This document shows positions 48,903 through 57,912 of a DNA stretch of 64,000 nt, in pieces. Numbering within the stretch: position 1 is the stretch's first letter; each line of letters opens with the position of its first letter. This DNA comes from a virus. Both the position numbers and the translations under genes were made by a program. The notes under the pieces were generated by a model. It worked only from the letters and a program-made list of their open reading frames with translations. It made no database searches and was not told where the DNA came from. Location: IMG/VR virus record IMGVR_UViG_3300021598_001198, positions 92,673 to 156,672 of that record; one strand, 5' to 3'.

Positions 48903-49753
48903 TTTAAGTATTTTTTTATATCCATTTGTAAAATCGAATTGGTCATGTCCGATGGGACTTTGTATTCCGTAAACGTCCCATTATCTTTAAGATGTGTAAT
49001 GACACAACCTAATAATTTGATATCTGAAAACTTACTACCTTCCAACATTTTTAATAATAGTTTACCATACAATGGTAGTTGAACATAATAGTGACTTAGA
49101 GCGGTATCATAATAGTTTTCAAAAGGGTGTAACATTTTTGAAGTATAGGGTTGTATTTGAAAATTCTTTTCTTGGTTTGTTTTCCAATCCGTAACAACAA
49201 TTCCAAATCCGTCTTTTTGTTTGTTCATCATCAGCCAGCATTTATCAGGTTGACCAACATATCCTAGTTCAGGGTCACCCAACACCATTTCAGTATCTAA
49301 GAGTACCGCACCTCTTTCTTCCATCAAGGTTAAAAAATCTTTACCCGCTGATATCATACTGTCACTCTTCATGATTTGTTGATTGTCACATTCAAAAATT
49401 GGTTGTCTCACATCTTTATAATTACCATATCTACCAACTAAATCAGTTTCTAACATGTAATGAACCCTACTACCTAAATTTGTAGAGTAATCACCCGCTT
49501 TCTTCCATTTTTCTAACAATAAACGAGTTTCTTCCTCGTCACCATCTGTCATTTGGTAAGCTTTAGATTCTGCATCAAATGGGATGTAAAATTTTTTAAT
49601 GACTTTTGATACGGATGGAAAATTATTTCTATGTTTTCCATCTAAATCTCTCATAAAATAAATGTGTTCATCTTCATAAAAAGTAAGTTCTAACTCCTTT
49701 TTTCTAATTTCAACACACTCTCTGATTTCCTGTGCTATTTCTGTTAAATTCAT
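48899..49753 (-). CDS. PD-(D/E)XK exonuclease, RecB/Cas4-like, 284 aa
   Basis: The motif order fits RecB-family nucleases: DTEMVLGDPELGYVGQPDKC (GxxDxx acidic motif), VVTDWKTNQEK (D-x-K catalytic triad residues) and YVQLPLYGKLL (Q-x-x-x-Y helix). It probably processes DNA ends during replication or recombination. No Fe-S Cys cluster of Cas4 is evident, so RecB-like is the better name. The neighbours (SbcD, primase) fit the role. Confidence 0.85.
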   Translation of the reverse strand: MNLTEIAQEIRECVEIRKKELELTFYEDEHIYFMRDLDGKHRNNFPSVSKVIKKFYIPFDAESKAYQMTDGDEEETRLLLEKWKKAGDYSTNLGSRVHYMLETDLVGRYGNYKDVRQPIFECDNQQIMKSDSMISAGKDFLTLMEERGAVLLDTEMVLGDPELGYVGQPDKCWLMMNKQKDGFGIVVTDWKTNQEKNFQIQPYTSKMLHPFENYYDTALSHYYVQLPLYGKLLLKMLEGSKFSDIKLLGCVITHLKDNGTFTEYKVPSDMTNSILQMDIKKYLK

Positions 49754-49754
49754 T

Positions 49755-50693
49755 TTAATCTAATTTAAATTCTTTGTATTCGGTTAAGTTTCCTTGTAAA
49801 TCTGCAATGTCTTTGTCTTTAGGTAGTTTCACGATGTTTATCTTACCCAATAGTTTACCACAATTTAATTTGTGATATAATTTTTCTGCGTCGTCCCACG
49901 CATCACCATCTAACAATATTGTCACTTCACATCTAAGGTCATATATTTTATTAAAGAGTAAATCACTTATGTACTTACCTAACATTGGGACGGCATTATC
50001 TAAAAAAATAGAGTCAAACGCACCCTCGACTAAATAAATTTTTTTTGACCAATCTATCAAACTTTCATTAAAAATAATTGTCTCTTTTTGTACGTCAGGA
50101 TTTTTATATTTTAATTTAGTTTTTGACAAAAATGAACGTGCAACAAAGTAATTGATTTGTCTCCATTCATTATAAGATGGAATTATTATTCTATTCTCAT
50201 ATGGTCCTGAGAATGCAAACCCTATATTGTGTTTTCTTATTATTTTGTCAGTAACGTTTCTCTTTTTTAGATACGCCATGGCTTGTCTATAGTGGTGAGT
50301 CAATTTAACACCGTCACTTGGATTGTTAAGTGCAATAAATTCTTTGGGTAATTCAACTTGTTTGAATTGTTTTACCACAAGTTCTACCTCATCAGGTTTT
50401 AATAACTCATATCTTTTTAGATGTTTTTCGTTTCCATATTTTTTTATGAGTTTGTAAACCGAGCCATGGGTATTGTATAATTCAGAACATGACCAACACT
50501 TATAAACCAACATTTTGTAATTGATTTCCAAGTTACCTTTACCATCACCGTGGTCTAATCCTTTGATTTCGTGGGAACATACTGGACAATCAAACGCCAA
50601 CTGTCCTTTGTATTCGTTGTGCATTCTACAGTCACCAAGAATATCTTCAAGGATGTCAATAACAGGTTTGTATTCAATGGCAACTGATGGCAT
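49755..50693 (-). CDS. Phage DNA primase with zinc finger and Toprim domain, 312 aa
   Basis: The N-terminus has a zinc-binding pair (FDCPVCSHEI; YKCWSCSELY) followed by a linker and a Toprim domain: KIYLVEGAFDSIFL (catalytic Glu) and VTILLDGDAWDDAE (D-x-D). This is the order of DnaG-type or T7/T4-like primases. Synthesises RNA primers for the lagging strand. I start at ATG 50693 (MPSVAIEYKP); an upstream ATG at 50735 would add a hydrophobic leader inside the terminator. Confidence 0.88.
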   Translation of the reverse strand: MPSVAIEYKPVIDILEDILGDCRMHNEYKGQLAFDCPVCSHEIKGLDHGDGKGNLEINYKMLVYKCWSCSELYNTHGSVYKLIKKYGNEKHLKRYELLKPDEVELVVKQFKQVELPKEFIALNNPSDGVKLTHHYRQAMAYLKKRNVTDKIIRKHNIGFAFSGPYENRIIIPSYNEWRQINYFVARSFLSKTKLKYKNPDVQKETIIFNESLIDWSKKIYLVEGAFDSIFLDNAVPMLGKYISDLLFNKIYDLRCEVTILLDGDAWDDAEKLYHKLNCGKLLGKINIVKLPKDKDIADLQGNLTEYKEFKLD

Positions 50694-50734
50694 AGATAAA
50701 ATATACAAAATAAAAATTGTAAAACCAAACCGCA

Positions 50735-50774
50735 TAAAAAAAGGTGGGGGTTATACACCAAAACCTCCCACCTT
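50735..50774 (-). terminator. Rho-independent terminator after the 50865-51473 gene
   Basis: Read on the minus strand, AAGGTGGGAGG (50764-50774) pairs with CCCCCACCTT (50741-50750, one wobble) around a 13-base loop and is followed by a T run. It lies in the 171-base gap between the RuvC-like gene and the primase; the rest of that gap holds no gene I can find. Confidence 0.75.
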
Positions 50775-50864
50775 ATGTCAAAATACTAATGCTATCTTGA
50801 CATTATTAGTTATTGAATCAAATTCTTTTCAAAGTATACACAATCATTTTCATAAAAACAAATT

Positions 50865-51473
50865 TTAATTGGAAATACCTAATTTTTGCATGTTCACAAA
50901 TCCAATCACCGCTGTTGCCGCATCACTCATATCGTAGTTTTCTTTTTTCAATTGACCGTTTTTACCATACAACCACTCTACCTCAGGACAAACGGTATTT
51001 ACGTTTTCCCATATAATGTGTTTCTTGTCTATATCTTTAGGTAAACCACCAAATAAAACATTCTTACCCTTATCGTTTTTACCAACTAAGCTTGGAAATG
51101 CATATTTTCTTGCATTGTAGGTGGTAATGAAAGTAGGTACAATACCTAAAATCTCATAACACGATTTGAGAATCATTGTGTTGTATCTCAATAATGTTCC
51201 AACAGTGTAAATGTTATTTGAATTTAATAGTGGTTCCTCAATAACAACTCGTGTTATCCCCACATCTTTATAATCTTCTAAATGTTTTTTAAACGCCTGT
51301 GCCTTCTTTAGAAGTTCCTCAATCTTATCTTCAGGTTGAGGTTTTATTTTAGGAGAAAAGTGTGTCAATTCTAAAAGTCGCGAAGAATTAACATCAAATA
51401 GCGCCCATCCGATGGTCTTGGTTGAAATGTCTAATCCCAAAATTTTGGGTGCATTCTTAAATTTTATACTCAT
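50865..51473 (-). CDS. RuvC-like Holliday junction resolvase, 202 aa
   Basis: An RNase H-fold protein with ILGLDISTKTIGWAL (first catalytic Asp at residue 15), VVIEEPLLNSNN (Glu of strand four) and NYDMSDAATAVIG (C-terminal D-x-x-D-A pair) that together form the RuvC-type acidic site. Should cut branched DNA before packaging or recombination. The gene is monocistronic, with a strong terminator behind it. Confidence 0.82.
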   Translation of the reverse strand: MSIKFKNAPKILGLDISTKTIGWALFDVNSSRLLELTHFSPKIKPQPEDKIEELLKKAQAFKKHLEDYKDVGITRVVIEEPLLNSNNIYTVGTLLRYNTMILKSCYEILGIVPTFITTYNARKYAFPSLVGKNDKGKNVLFGGLPKDIDKKHIIWENVNTVCPEVEWLYGKNGQLKKENYDMSDAATAVIGFVNMQKLGISN

Positions 51474-51511
51474 ATAAAAATTATATGAGATATCATTTAA
51501 ATTGTAAAGAG

Positions 51512-53662
51512 TTAGAAATCTATTTTTATTGCGAATACTTGTGTTCCGCTTCTTTTTACAGGATTGGCGGTCTTACCTATTGCCAACACTTCTTTATTTT
51601 CGTTCAATAAAGCAACTTCTGTAATTCTCTTATCTTGACCTGTAGTATACGTTGGATTTTGTGTAACATTAAATTGACTAGCCGGTAAGTTCACCAAGAA
51701 ATTCATTTTCTCAATATCCGTTGCTCTTACCAATTTAATACTACCAGGAAAAGGTTGTTCATCACCAAACTGTGGTGCTGTTGATGGTTGATTTGGTATC
51801 TCACCAATATAAGATTCTAAATCAAATATTGTAGTATCATTATCGTACATGTCAAAAGTAACTTGAAATGAATAATCAACTAAGTTCGCAGGGTTAATTG
51901 TGTTACCAACAGTATGATTTGGTATATATTGAGTCATATCCAATAATTTCCAAAGATTTGGTTCAGGTAAATCACCATAATTGGTAACTTGAATTAATAA
52001 TTGGAACTGATTAGCTATAAACCCATTTTTAAAATTACAAGTACTACCTGTTACCATATCTGTGAAATAACCATTTGCGAACTTGACATATAACTGACAG
52101 GGAGTTGTATAATAGGTACTACCTGTTGTTGTTTCGAATTTAGTATAGTAGTTACAAGGTAATCCATTCATTTGGGTATCACCCGTGTAGTTTAACATGT
52201 ATGTTAACCATATAGTCTGTTCAGTTGAACCAGAATAAAAAGATTGTGCGGCTGGTAAATCACTTGGTAATAAGTTTATTTTTGGTGAAGGTAGTGTGTA
52301 CTTTCTGTTAGATTTATAATCCATAACAGCAACCAACTCTTGGTCGTCAATGACAACTACTTTATTGTTTACGAAAATTTTACCAACTCTATTTCCAATC
52401 TCATCTAATAGATATCTGTACTTGATTTTTTGGTATGCGTTTTTCTTCGAACTAACAAAGTAATCTGTTGTGTCCATAGTAAGTAAAGCACCTATTGTTG
52501 TACCAGTATTTCTATGGTATTGAATAAATGGGATATATACTTCAAAATATTCTAAATCTGTTATCGTGTTACCAATTGAGTCTTCTAACAATGCTTGAGA
52601 TTCCGTATTATTTGTGCTTATATAATCGTCGTACTTATAGAATCTTTCAGGGTCATTTTTTAAATCTCCGAGTTCTGAATAATGGATTACAGCAATACAT
52701 CTTTGTTCCTCAGGAGTAACTTCAATCACTTCATTATATGAATTTTTATAAGAAGTGGGGTTAGTTACCGTGGTACCTGAACTTGTTGTAAATGTTTGAC
52801 CACTTGATGTTGTATAACCTAAAAATTGTTTAGTTGATACGTGTTTGTTTGATGTAAAACCTGTTATGTTTTCGTCCACACCATTAACGTCAAAACCGAT
52901 TGGTTTCATACCCCAAACGACATTCATGGTCCATGAATTTAATTGTTGTGTTGGGTCAATTTCCGCGGGTTTACAGTTTGGATTATATGTTACACTTACA
53001 GGATATTCATTTTCACAAGAATTACATACCACTTGAGCGGGACCTGTACATCCTGAAAAATTAGGTGTCGCTCTATCAAGATAAAGTGTATTTCCTGTTA
53101 CACCTGTAATTTTATATGTTAAACTGTTTGTTTCACCAGTGATTACAGGATGATTTGGGTCATTACCACAAAATCCACCATAAACTATTGTAATATACTC
53201 ACAGTCATTAAAACTAGCACCTGTTAATACGGTCACACTATTATCACCTGTCATCGCGGATAATGATATTTGTTGAGTTTCACACTCAACACTCGTTCCT
53301 GTACAATTACTACTATCATAATCAATATACTCGGTTACAAAACCGGCAGGACCCATAACGTTTCTTAAAGTATCGGTGGTTGAAGATTGTACGGGAATAC
53401 CATAAACCGTAGAACCCGTGTTACTACTATCTAATTTATAGGGATATTTTACACCCCCTTCTTTATCAAAGGGTGCAAAGACCATTTGAAATGGTTGTGA
53501 GTTTAATCCTGTAAAATTATCAAACGGTGATGTGTAATCAAATTCAGAATCCCCAATTTGAAAATATGCGATGTTAAAACTACCTTTTGCAATAGAATTT
53601 CTACCCTTTTGGGTGATTCTAACTGATAAAAATTCTGAATTATTATTACTTAAAAAACTCAT
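51512..53662 (-). CDS. Large virion-type structural protein, 716 aa
   Basis: Begins MSFLSNNNSEFLSVRITQKGRNSIAKGSF and runs through mixed beta-rich sequence with many Thr, Gly, Asn and Tyr and few charged residues, the style of tail or baseplate proteins. Cys-rich patches (CTGPAQVVCNSCENEY) recall the modules of the following genes. I know no specific homologue. TATTTATA sits eight bases upstream of the ATG, in keeping with late expression. Confidence 0.7.
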   Translation of the reverse strand: MSFLSNNNSEFLSVRITQKGRNSIAKGSFNIAYFQIGDSEFDYTSPFDNFTGLNSQPFQMVFAPFDKEGGVKYPYKLDSSNTGSTVYGIPVQSSTTDTLRNVMGPAGFVTEYIDYDSSNCTGTSVECETQQISLSAMTGDNSVTVLTGASFNDCEYITIVYGGFCGNDPNHPVITGETNSLTYKITGVTGNTLYLDRATPNFSGCTGPAQVVCNSCENEYPVSVTYNPNCKPAEIDPTQQLNSWTMNVVWGMKPIGFDVNGVDENITGFTSNKHVSTKQFLGYTTSSGQTFTTSSGTTVTNPTSYKNSYNEVIEVTPEEQRCIAVIHYSELGDLKNDPERFYKYDDYISTNNTESQALLEDSIGNTITDLEYFEVYIPFIQYHRNTGTTIGALLTMDTTDYFVSSKKNAYQKIKYRYLLDEIGNRVGKIFVNNKVVVIDDQELVAVMDYKSNRKYTLPSPKINLLPSDLPAAQSFYSGSTEQTIWLTYMLNYTGDTQMNGLPCNYYTKFETTTGSTYYTTPCQLYVKFANGYFTDMVTGSTCNFKNGFIANQFQLLIQVTNYGDLPEPNLWKLLDMTQYIPNHTVGNTINPANLVDYSFQVTFDMYDNDTTIFDLESYIGEIPNQPSTAPQFGDEQPFPGSIKLVRATDIEKMNFLVNLPASQFNVTQNPTYTTGQDKRITEVALLNENKEVLAIGKTANPVKRSGTQVFAIKIDF

Positions 53663-53670
53663 GGTTATAA

Positions 53671-53678
53671 TATAAATA
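53671..53678 (-). promoter_or_regulatory. Candidate phage promoter motif TATTTATA
   Basis: TATTTATA in gene sense, eight bases before the ATG of the 51512-53662 gene. Comparable copies precede the genes at 56975, 57849 and 60477. Confidence 0.45.
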
Positions 53679-53699
53679 CTTTAGTTGAGATAATCAATT

Positions 53700-56621
53700 T
53701 TAATTACATGTTCCAGTGCTTGTAAAAGTACCGTCACCATCATTCGTAACTTGAGGTGTTGGTGTTAAATAACCACAGTATGTCTCAGTTGTACCATTCC
53801 CAACAGTAATAAATTGAAGGGTACCGGTACAGTCAGTATAACTAAATGTGGTATGACCTCCTGTTCCTGTCGTTCCTCCATCGAATTCCCATAGTATGTC
53901 ACATGGAGTAGCCGAACTGGTTGGGGTGAGTGTTGGTGTTGGGGTATTTGTTGGTGTTACTGTATTGGTAGAAGTCACGGTCGGTGTTGGTGTTACAGTT
54001 TCAGTTGGTGTAACTGTATTAGTAGGTGTTACAGTATTCGTTGGGGTTACGGTCGGTGTTGGTGTTACAGTTTCAGTTGGTGTAACTGTATTAGTAGGTG
54101 TTATTGTTGGTGTTGATGTGGGCGAACCACCGGGTGATGTTGTAATTGTTGGAGTTACTGTATTAGTAGGTGTTACAGTATTCGTTGGGGTTACGGTCGG
54201 TGTTGGTGTTAAAGTATTGGTGGGTGTGGGTGTTACAAGTGGTATGATTGAATCGGAGCAAATACCCACCCTAGAACCTGAGGCACCACCATTACCTGAT
54301 ATGGTCATCGAGATAAATGGTGTTGAATTTGTTATTATGAATTTTCCACCACCATTGACAAAAAGTGGTGCGGTTGAGCCACCAATAATTGTGTTACCTG
54401 TTATTGTTACATAACAACTTAACGGTGAAGATATTGTGGGGGTACCTGTATTTGTTGTAAATGTGAAATCTTCATCACTAGTACCACCCATACCGGTTAT
54501 AAAAACAACTAAATCATTTACTGGTGAACTAAAATTGTATCTATATGAGAAAGGTCCTGAATTTCCTAAAAAGTTATGATAGTCGGTCATTACAATAGTG
54601 TCACCAACACAGGATGACGTGTATCCAGATGTATTTTCGGTAACACTACCACTATATGTTGATGTTATAGAAACACCGTTCACTGTCGAGGGGACATAAA
54701 CGCTATCGTTACAAGTATACCCTGTTGATGGTGTACTACTAACAGTTGGTGTTGGGGTAAGTGTTGGTGTATTCGTAGGAGTCGCACTCTGAGTCGGTGT
54801 TACTGTTGGGGTGGGTGATGATATCGGTGTCGACGAACTATCACAACAATCATCCAAATTAACTCTAAAAACTTGTTCACAACAACCTTCACAATCAATT
54901 CTAACATATATCTCCATTAATGTTGGGTCTATACCTGTAATATCACAAATATCTCCTGTGGACATACTTGTACATGAAGTTATACCTGTTATGTTAGTTG
55001 AAGTTAATCCGGTATAGACCGTACAATTTGTATAATTAGAACCGGAATTAAATGAAATCTTAACGCCTTTTGGGGTGACCAAATCGTTTACACAACCTGA
55101 AGGTGTAACAGTAGGTGTAGGGGTTTTTGTTGGGGTGTTGGTGGGTGTTGGGGTTGGCGAACCACCAGGTGTTGATGTAACTGATGGTGTAACGCTAGGT
55201 GTTAGAGTCGGTGTTGATGTTACTGTAAGTGTAACTGTCGGTGTTAAAGACGGAGTTGTTGAAGGTGTTTCACTTGGTGTATTAGAGGGTGTTGCCGATG
55301 GTGAAGTAGTTGGTGTGGGCGAACCTCCTGGTGATGAAGTAACTGTAGGTGTAACTGTATTTGTAGGGGTTGATGTATTGGTTGGAGTTACTGATGGTGA
55401 GGTAGTTGGTGTGGGTGTAGGTGAATCGCCTGGTGATGAAGTAACTGTAGGTGTAACTGTATTTGTGGGAGTTGATGTATTGGTTGGTGTAGGTGAACCG
55501 CCAGGTGAAGTTGTGACTGTAGGTGTAACTGTATTTGTAGGAGTTACTGTTGGTGTGACAGATACAGTTGAAACCGGCGAACTTGTTGGTGTTACTGTTG
55601 GTGTTACTGTTGGTGTGACAGATACAGTTGAAGCTGGTGAACTTGTTGGTTCAGGAGTGACTGTAGGTGTGACTGTCGGAGTACTAGTTAATGTAGGTGT
55701 TGGGACCGGTAGTGAGTCACAATTTTGGTAGTCCTCACAACCACCATTAGGATTCACAACTATATTAGTTGGGTCACTGAATGTAATTGTTTGATTGTCA
55801 AAACATACACATTGATAAACCGTAGCAAAAGGTGCGATGGTTCCGGAAGTTTGAAGCAAACCATAACAATCAGTATATGAATATGTAATTGTATTTCCAT
55901 CTTCACTTATGATTTGTTTACACACACAATCCGTACATATTGATGGTGTTGGTGTTGGGGTGGGGGATAGTGTTGGTGTTACAGTGTTAGTTGGTGTGGG
56001 TGTAACTGTTTTAGTAAGTGTTGGAGTTGGGGTTGGGGTTTCTGTGGGTGTTTCTGAAGGTGTTGGGGTTGGGGTTTCTGTGGGTGTTTCTGTTGGAGTT
56101 GGGGTTTCTGTGGGTGTTTCTGTTGGAGTTGGTGTCGGGGTTGGTGAAGGACATGATGGACACTCACCAGCTGTACAACTTGGTTGTGAAACCCACGTCC
56201 CAGTGTCGTCAACTGTTGCGGTTGAAGGGCCCGACGCAACCGCAATATAACAATCCGTATTGTCAGTGTATACACTACCTACTATATAATTTAATCCACT
56301 TTGTACTTCATAAATAGTGCCTCCTTGTTCACAACATTTTTCAAAAAAAGTGGTTTCTTGACATTGTGAACCACTATCATTTGCAGTACTATTCGATGCG
56401 GTTAATGGAGAATCGTTTTTAAAATAATATAAACTAGGTAATCCATTTTGTATGTCGGTACAAATAGTATAACTACCATTTGAAAAACTTGTTGTTGTAA
56501 GTACACCATTACAGTTGTAATAAGCAACATACACCTTACCATTATTAACAGGGTTAGTGTTACCGGTGGCATTACCGGTATCCAATGAACTTATTGTGAC
56601 GTTATATAATTGACAAGCCAT
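53700..56621 (-). CDS. Cys-rich modules joined by Pro-Thr mucin-like linkers, 973 aa
   Basis: A fibre-type protein: Cys-rich beta modules of about 60-100 residues (for example CVCKQIISEDGNTITYSY, CCEQGGTIYEVQSGLNYIVG) alternate with long linkers of the form [17 protein letters not shown] and [10 protein letters not shown]. No signal peptide. The linkers are like heavily O-glycosylated mucin domains. Similar modules recur in the next four genes. It probably forms a long flexible virion fibre or adhesin. C-terminus ends in a short Cys module (EFDGGTTGTGGHTTF). Six to eight modules in total. Confidence 0.75.
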   Translation of the reverse strand: MACQLYNVTISSLDTGNATGNTNPVNNGKVYVAYYNCNGVLTTTSFSNGSYTICTDIQNGLPSLYYFKNDSPLTASNSTANDSGSQCQETTFFEKCCEQGGTIYEVQSGLNYIVGSVYTDNTDCYIAVASGPSTATVDDTGTWVSQPSCTAGECPSCPSPTPTPTPTETPTETPTPTETPTETPTPTPSETPTETPTPTPTLTKTVTPTPTNTVTPTLSPTPTPTPSICTDCVCKQIISEDGNTITYSYTDCYGLLQTSGTIAPFATVYQCVCFDNQTITFSDPTNIVVNPNGGCEDYQNCDSLPVPTPTLTSTPTVTPTVTPEPTSSPASTVSVTPTVTPTVTPTSSPVSTVSVTPTVTPTNTVTPTVTTSPGGSPTPTNTSTPTNTVTPTVTSSPGDSPTPTPTTSPSVTPTNTSTPTNTVTPTVTSSPGGSPTPTTSPSATPSNTPSETPSTTPSLTPTVTLTVTSTPTLTPSVTPSVTSTPGGSPTPTPTNTPTKTPTPTVTPSGCVNDLVTPKGVKISFNSGSNYTNCTVYTGLTSTNITGITSCTSMSTGDICDITGIDPTLMEIYVRIDCEGCCEQVFRVNLDDCCDSSSTPISSPTPTVTPTQSATPTNTPTLTPTPTVSSTPSTGYTCNDSVYVPSTVNGVSITSTYSGSVTENTSGYTSSCVGDTIVMTDYHNFLGNSGPFSYRYNFSSPVNDLVVFITGMGGTSDEDFTFTTNTGTPTISSPLSCYVTITGNTIIGGSTAPLFVNGGGKFIITNSTPFISMTISGNGGASGSRVGICSDSIIPLVTPTPTNTLTPTPTVTPTNTVTPTNTVTPTITTSPGGSPTSTPTITPTNTVTPTETVTPTPTVTPTNTVTPTNTVTPTETVTPTPTVTSTNTVTPTNTPTPTLTPTSSATPCDILWEFDGGTTGTGGHTTFSYTDCTGTLQFITVGNGTTETYCGYLTPTPQVTNDGDGTFTSTGTCN
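53920..54235 (-). repeat. Pro-Thr repeat block of the 53700 gene
   Basis: [16 protein letters not shown]-type repeats near the C-terminal end of the protein. Similar blocks lie at 54.7-54.8, 55.1-55.7 and 55.95-56.15 kb in the same gene and at 57.36-57.55 kb in the next. Confidence 0.7.
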
Positions 56622-56624
56622 TTA

Positions 56625-56975
56625 TTACGTTATTTGAACAACATTAACATTAAATGCACATGGGTAGTAACAATCACTACATCTTAAATCAACTAATGCT
56701 AATTGATAACCACCTTGCAATTTTGGTACCGATGATGGTACAGGGTTTATGTGTCCGTCACAGTGTTCCACAAATACAAAAATTTGTGGTATGTTATCCA
56801 ATAAACTTATATTAAACGTATATCCCGTTGATATTGGAATTAAAACTTCAACCCCATTGATATAATTTGCATCATCAATATTATGTGTTAACCCTGTGTA
56901 GATATAGTACCCGTTACAAGGTGTTTGTCCTGAAAAATTTGATATTGTTACTGAGTATGTTACTAATGACGGCAT
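56625..56975 (-). CDS. Small Cys-containing beta-rich protein, 116 aa
   Basis: A compact Tyr/Thr/Asn-rich domain with several Cys (CNGYYIYTGL, RCSDCYYPC), similar in style to a single module of its neighbours but without a PT linker. It lies three bases from the fibre gene; TATTTAT is six bases upstream. It may be a capping subunit or a single adhesin module. Confidence 0.6.
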   Translation of the reverse strand: MPSLVTYSVTISNFSGQTPCNGYYIYTGLTHNIDDANYINGVEVLIPISTGYTFNISLLDNIPQIFVFVEHCDGHINPVPSSVPKLQGGYQLALVDLRCSDCYYPCAFNVNVVQIT

Positions 56976-57000
56976 TATTTCATAAATATAAATTCAATGT

Positions 57001-57849
57001 TTAATTACAATAATCGGGATTTAAATCACAATCTATAAATGCAATACCACAATAGTTAGGGTCTGTTATGGTTCCACTTAAACCGGTTTGTGCAACTAAG
57101 TATTCACCAGCACTTGGATTGAGTGTAATATTTCCACTATCCTGTGATGAACCAATGAATATTTGCCATTGTGGTGATGTGTATACCGCAATTACCACCC
57201 CTGAACTATTAACCTTATAAAAAGTAATTGGGATATTTGAAGTGGCGGTTGTTACACTACCTAAATTATCTTTTAGTGTCCAAGTAACTTCATATTGTAT
57301 ATTTTCATCTATCGTTTCAATACTGTACCATAAACAATATGATGAAGGGGTGTTTTGTGTTGGAGTAGGAGTTGGAGTCTTGGTAACTGTTGGGGTTGGT
57401 GATAAACCAGGAGTTTTTGTTGGAGTAGGGGTTGGTGTAATTGAAGCGTTCGGTGTCTTAGATGGTGTAGCGGTAACTGTTGGTGTTTTTGTAACTGTAG
57501 GTGTTGGGGTTGGGGTTCTTGTAACTGTAGGTGTTGGAGTTGGACTTATTGGTGGGTCACACTGTACCTCAACACTAAAACATAGTGTATCATAACAAGG
57601 AAACGCTTTACTATCGTGAGTGTAAATATTTTTAATTATATAACGACCTGTAGTGTCGTCTGTCATTTTAACCCAATATTGAGTATTAAAACTTAAGTTT
57701 GTAATTGTAACAGCTGTAAGAGTTAAACCTGTTGCGTAAAGTGTAAATGTTGAATTGTTCGTTTCAGGATACGGGCTATCACCGGACTTGTATCTAATTG
57801 AGTACGTACCATCATTGATTATATTGTATAAACGAACATTTAATCCCAT
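57001..57849 (-). CDS. Cys-module/Pro-Thr-linker protein, 282 aa
   Basis: An N-terminal beta module (residues 1-95, with [15 protein letters not shown]) is followed by a PT linker ([19 protein letters not shown]) of about 70 residues and a C-terminal beta module ([36 protein letters not shown]). A shorter version of the fibre architecture, again without a signal peptide. The candidate promoter motif lies 26 bases upstream. Confidence 0.7.
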   Translation of the reverse strand: MGLNVRLYNIINDGTYSIRYKSGDSPYPETNNSTFTLYATGLTLTAVTITNLSFNTQYWVKMTDDTTGRYIIKNIYTHDSKAFPCYDTLCFSVEVQCDPPISPTPTPTVTRTPTPTPTVTKTPTVTATPSKTPNASITPTPTPTKTPGLSPTPTVTKTPTPTPTQNTPSSYCLWYSIETIDENIQYEVTWTLKDNLGSVTTATSNIPITFYKVNSSGVVIAVYTSPQWQIFIGSSQDSGNITLNPSAGEYLVAQTGLSGTITDPNYCGIAFIDCDLNPDYCN

Positions 57850-57912
57850 TTTTTAATTATTGATTTCTATATTTGATAAATATAAAAAATCCTATTTTAT
57901 AGTAAAGTTATT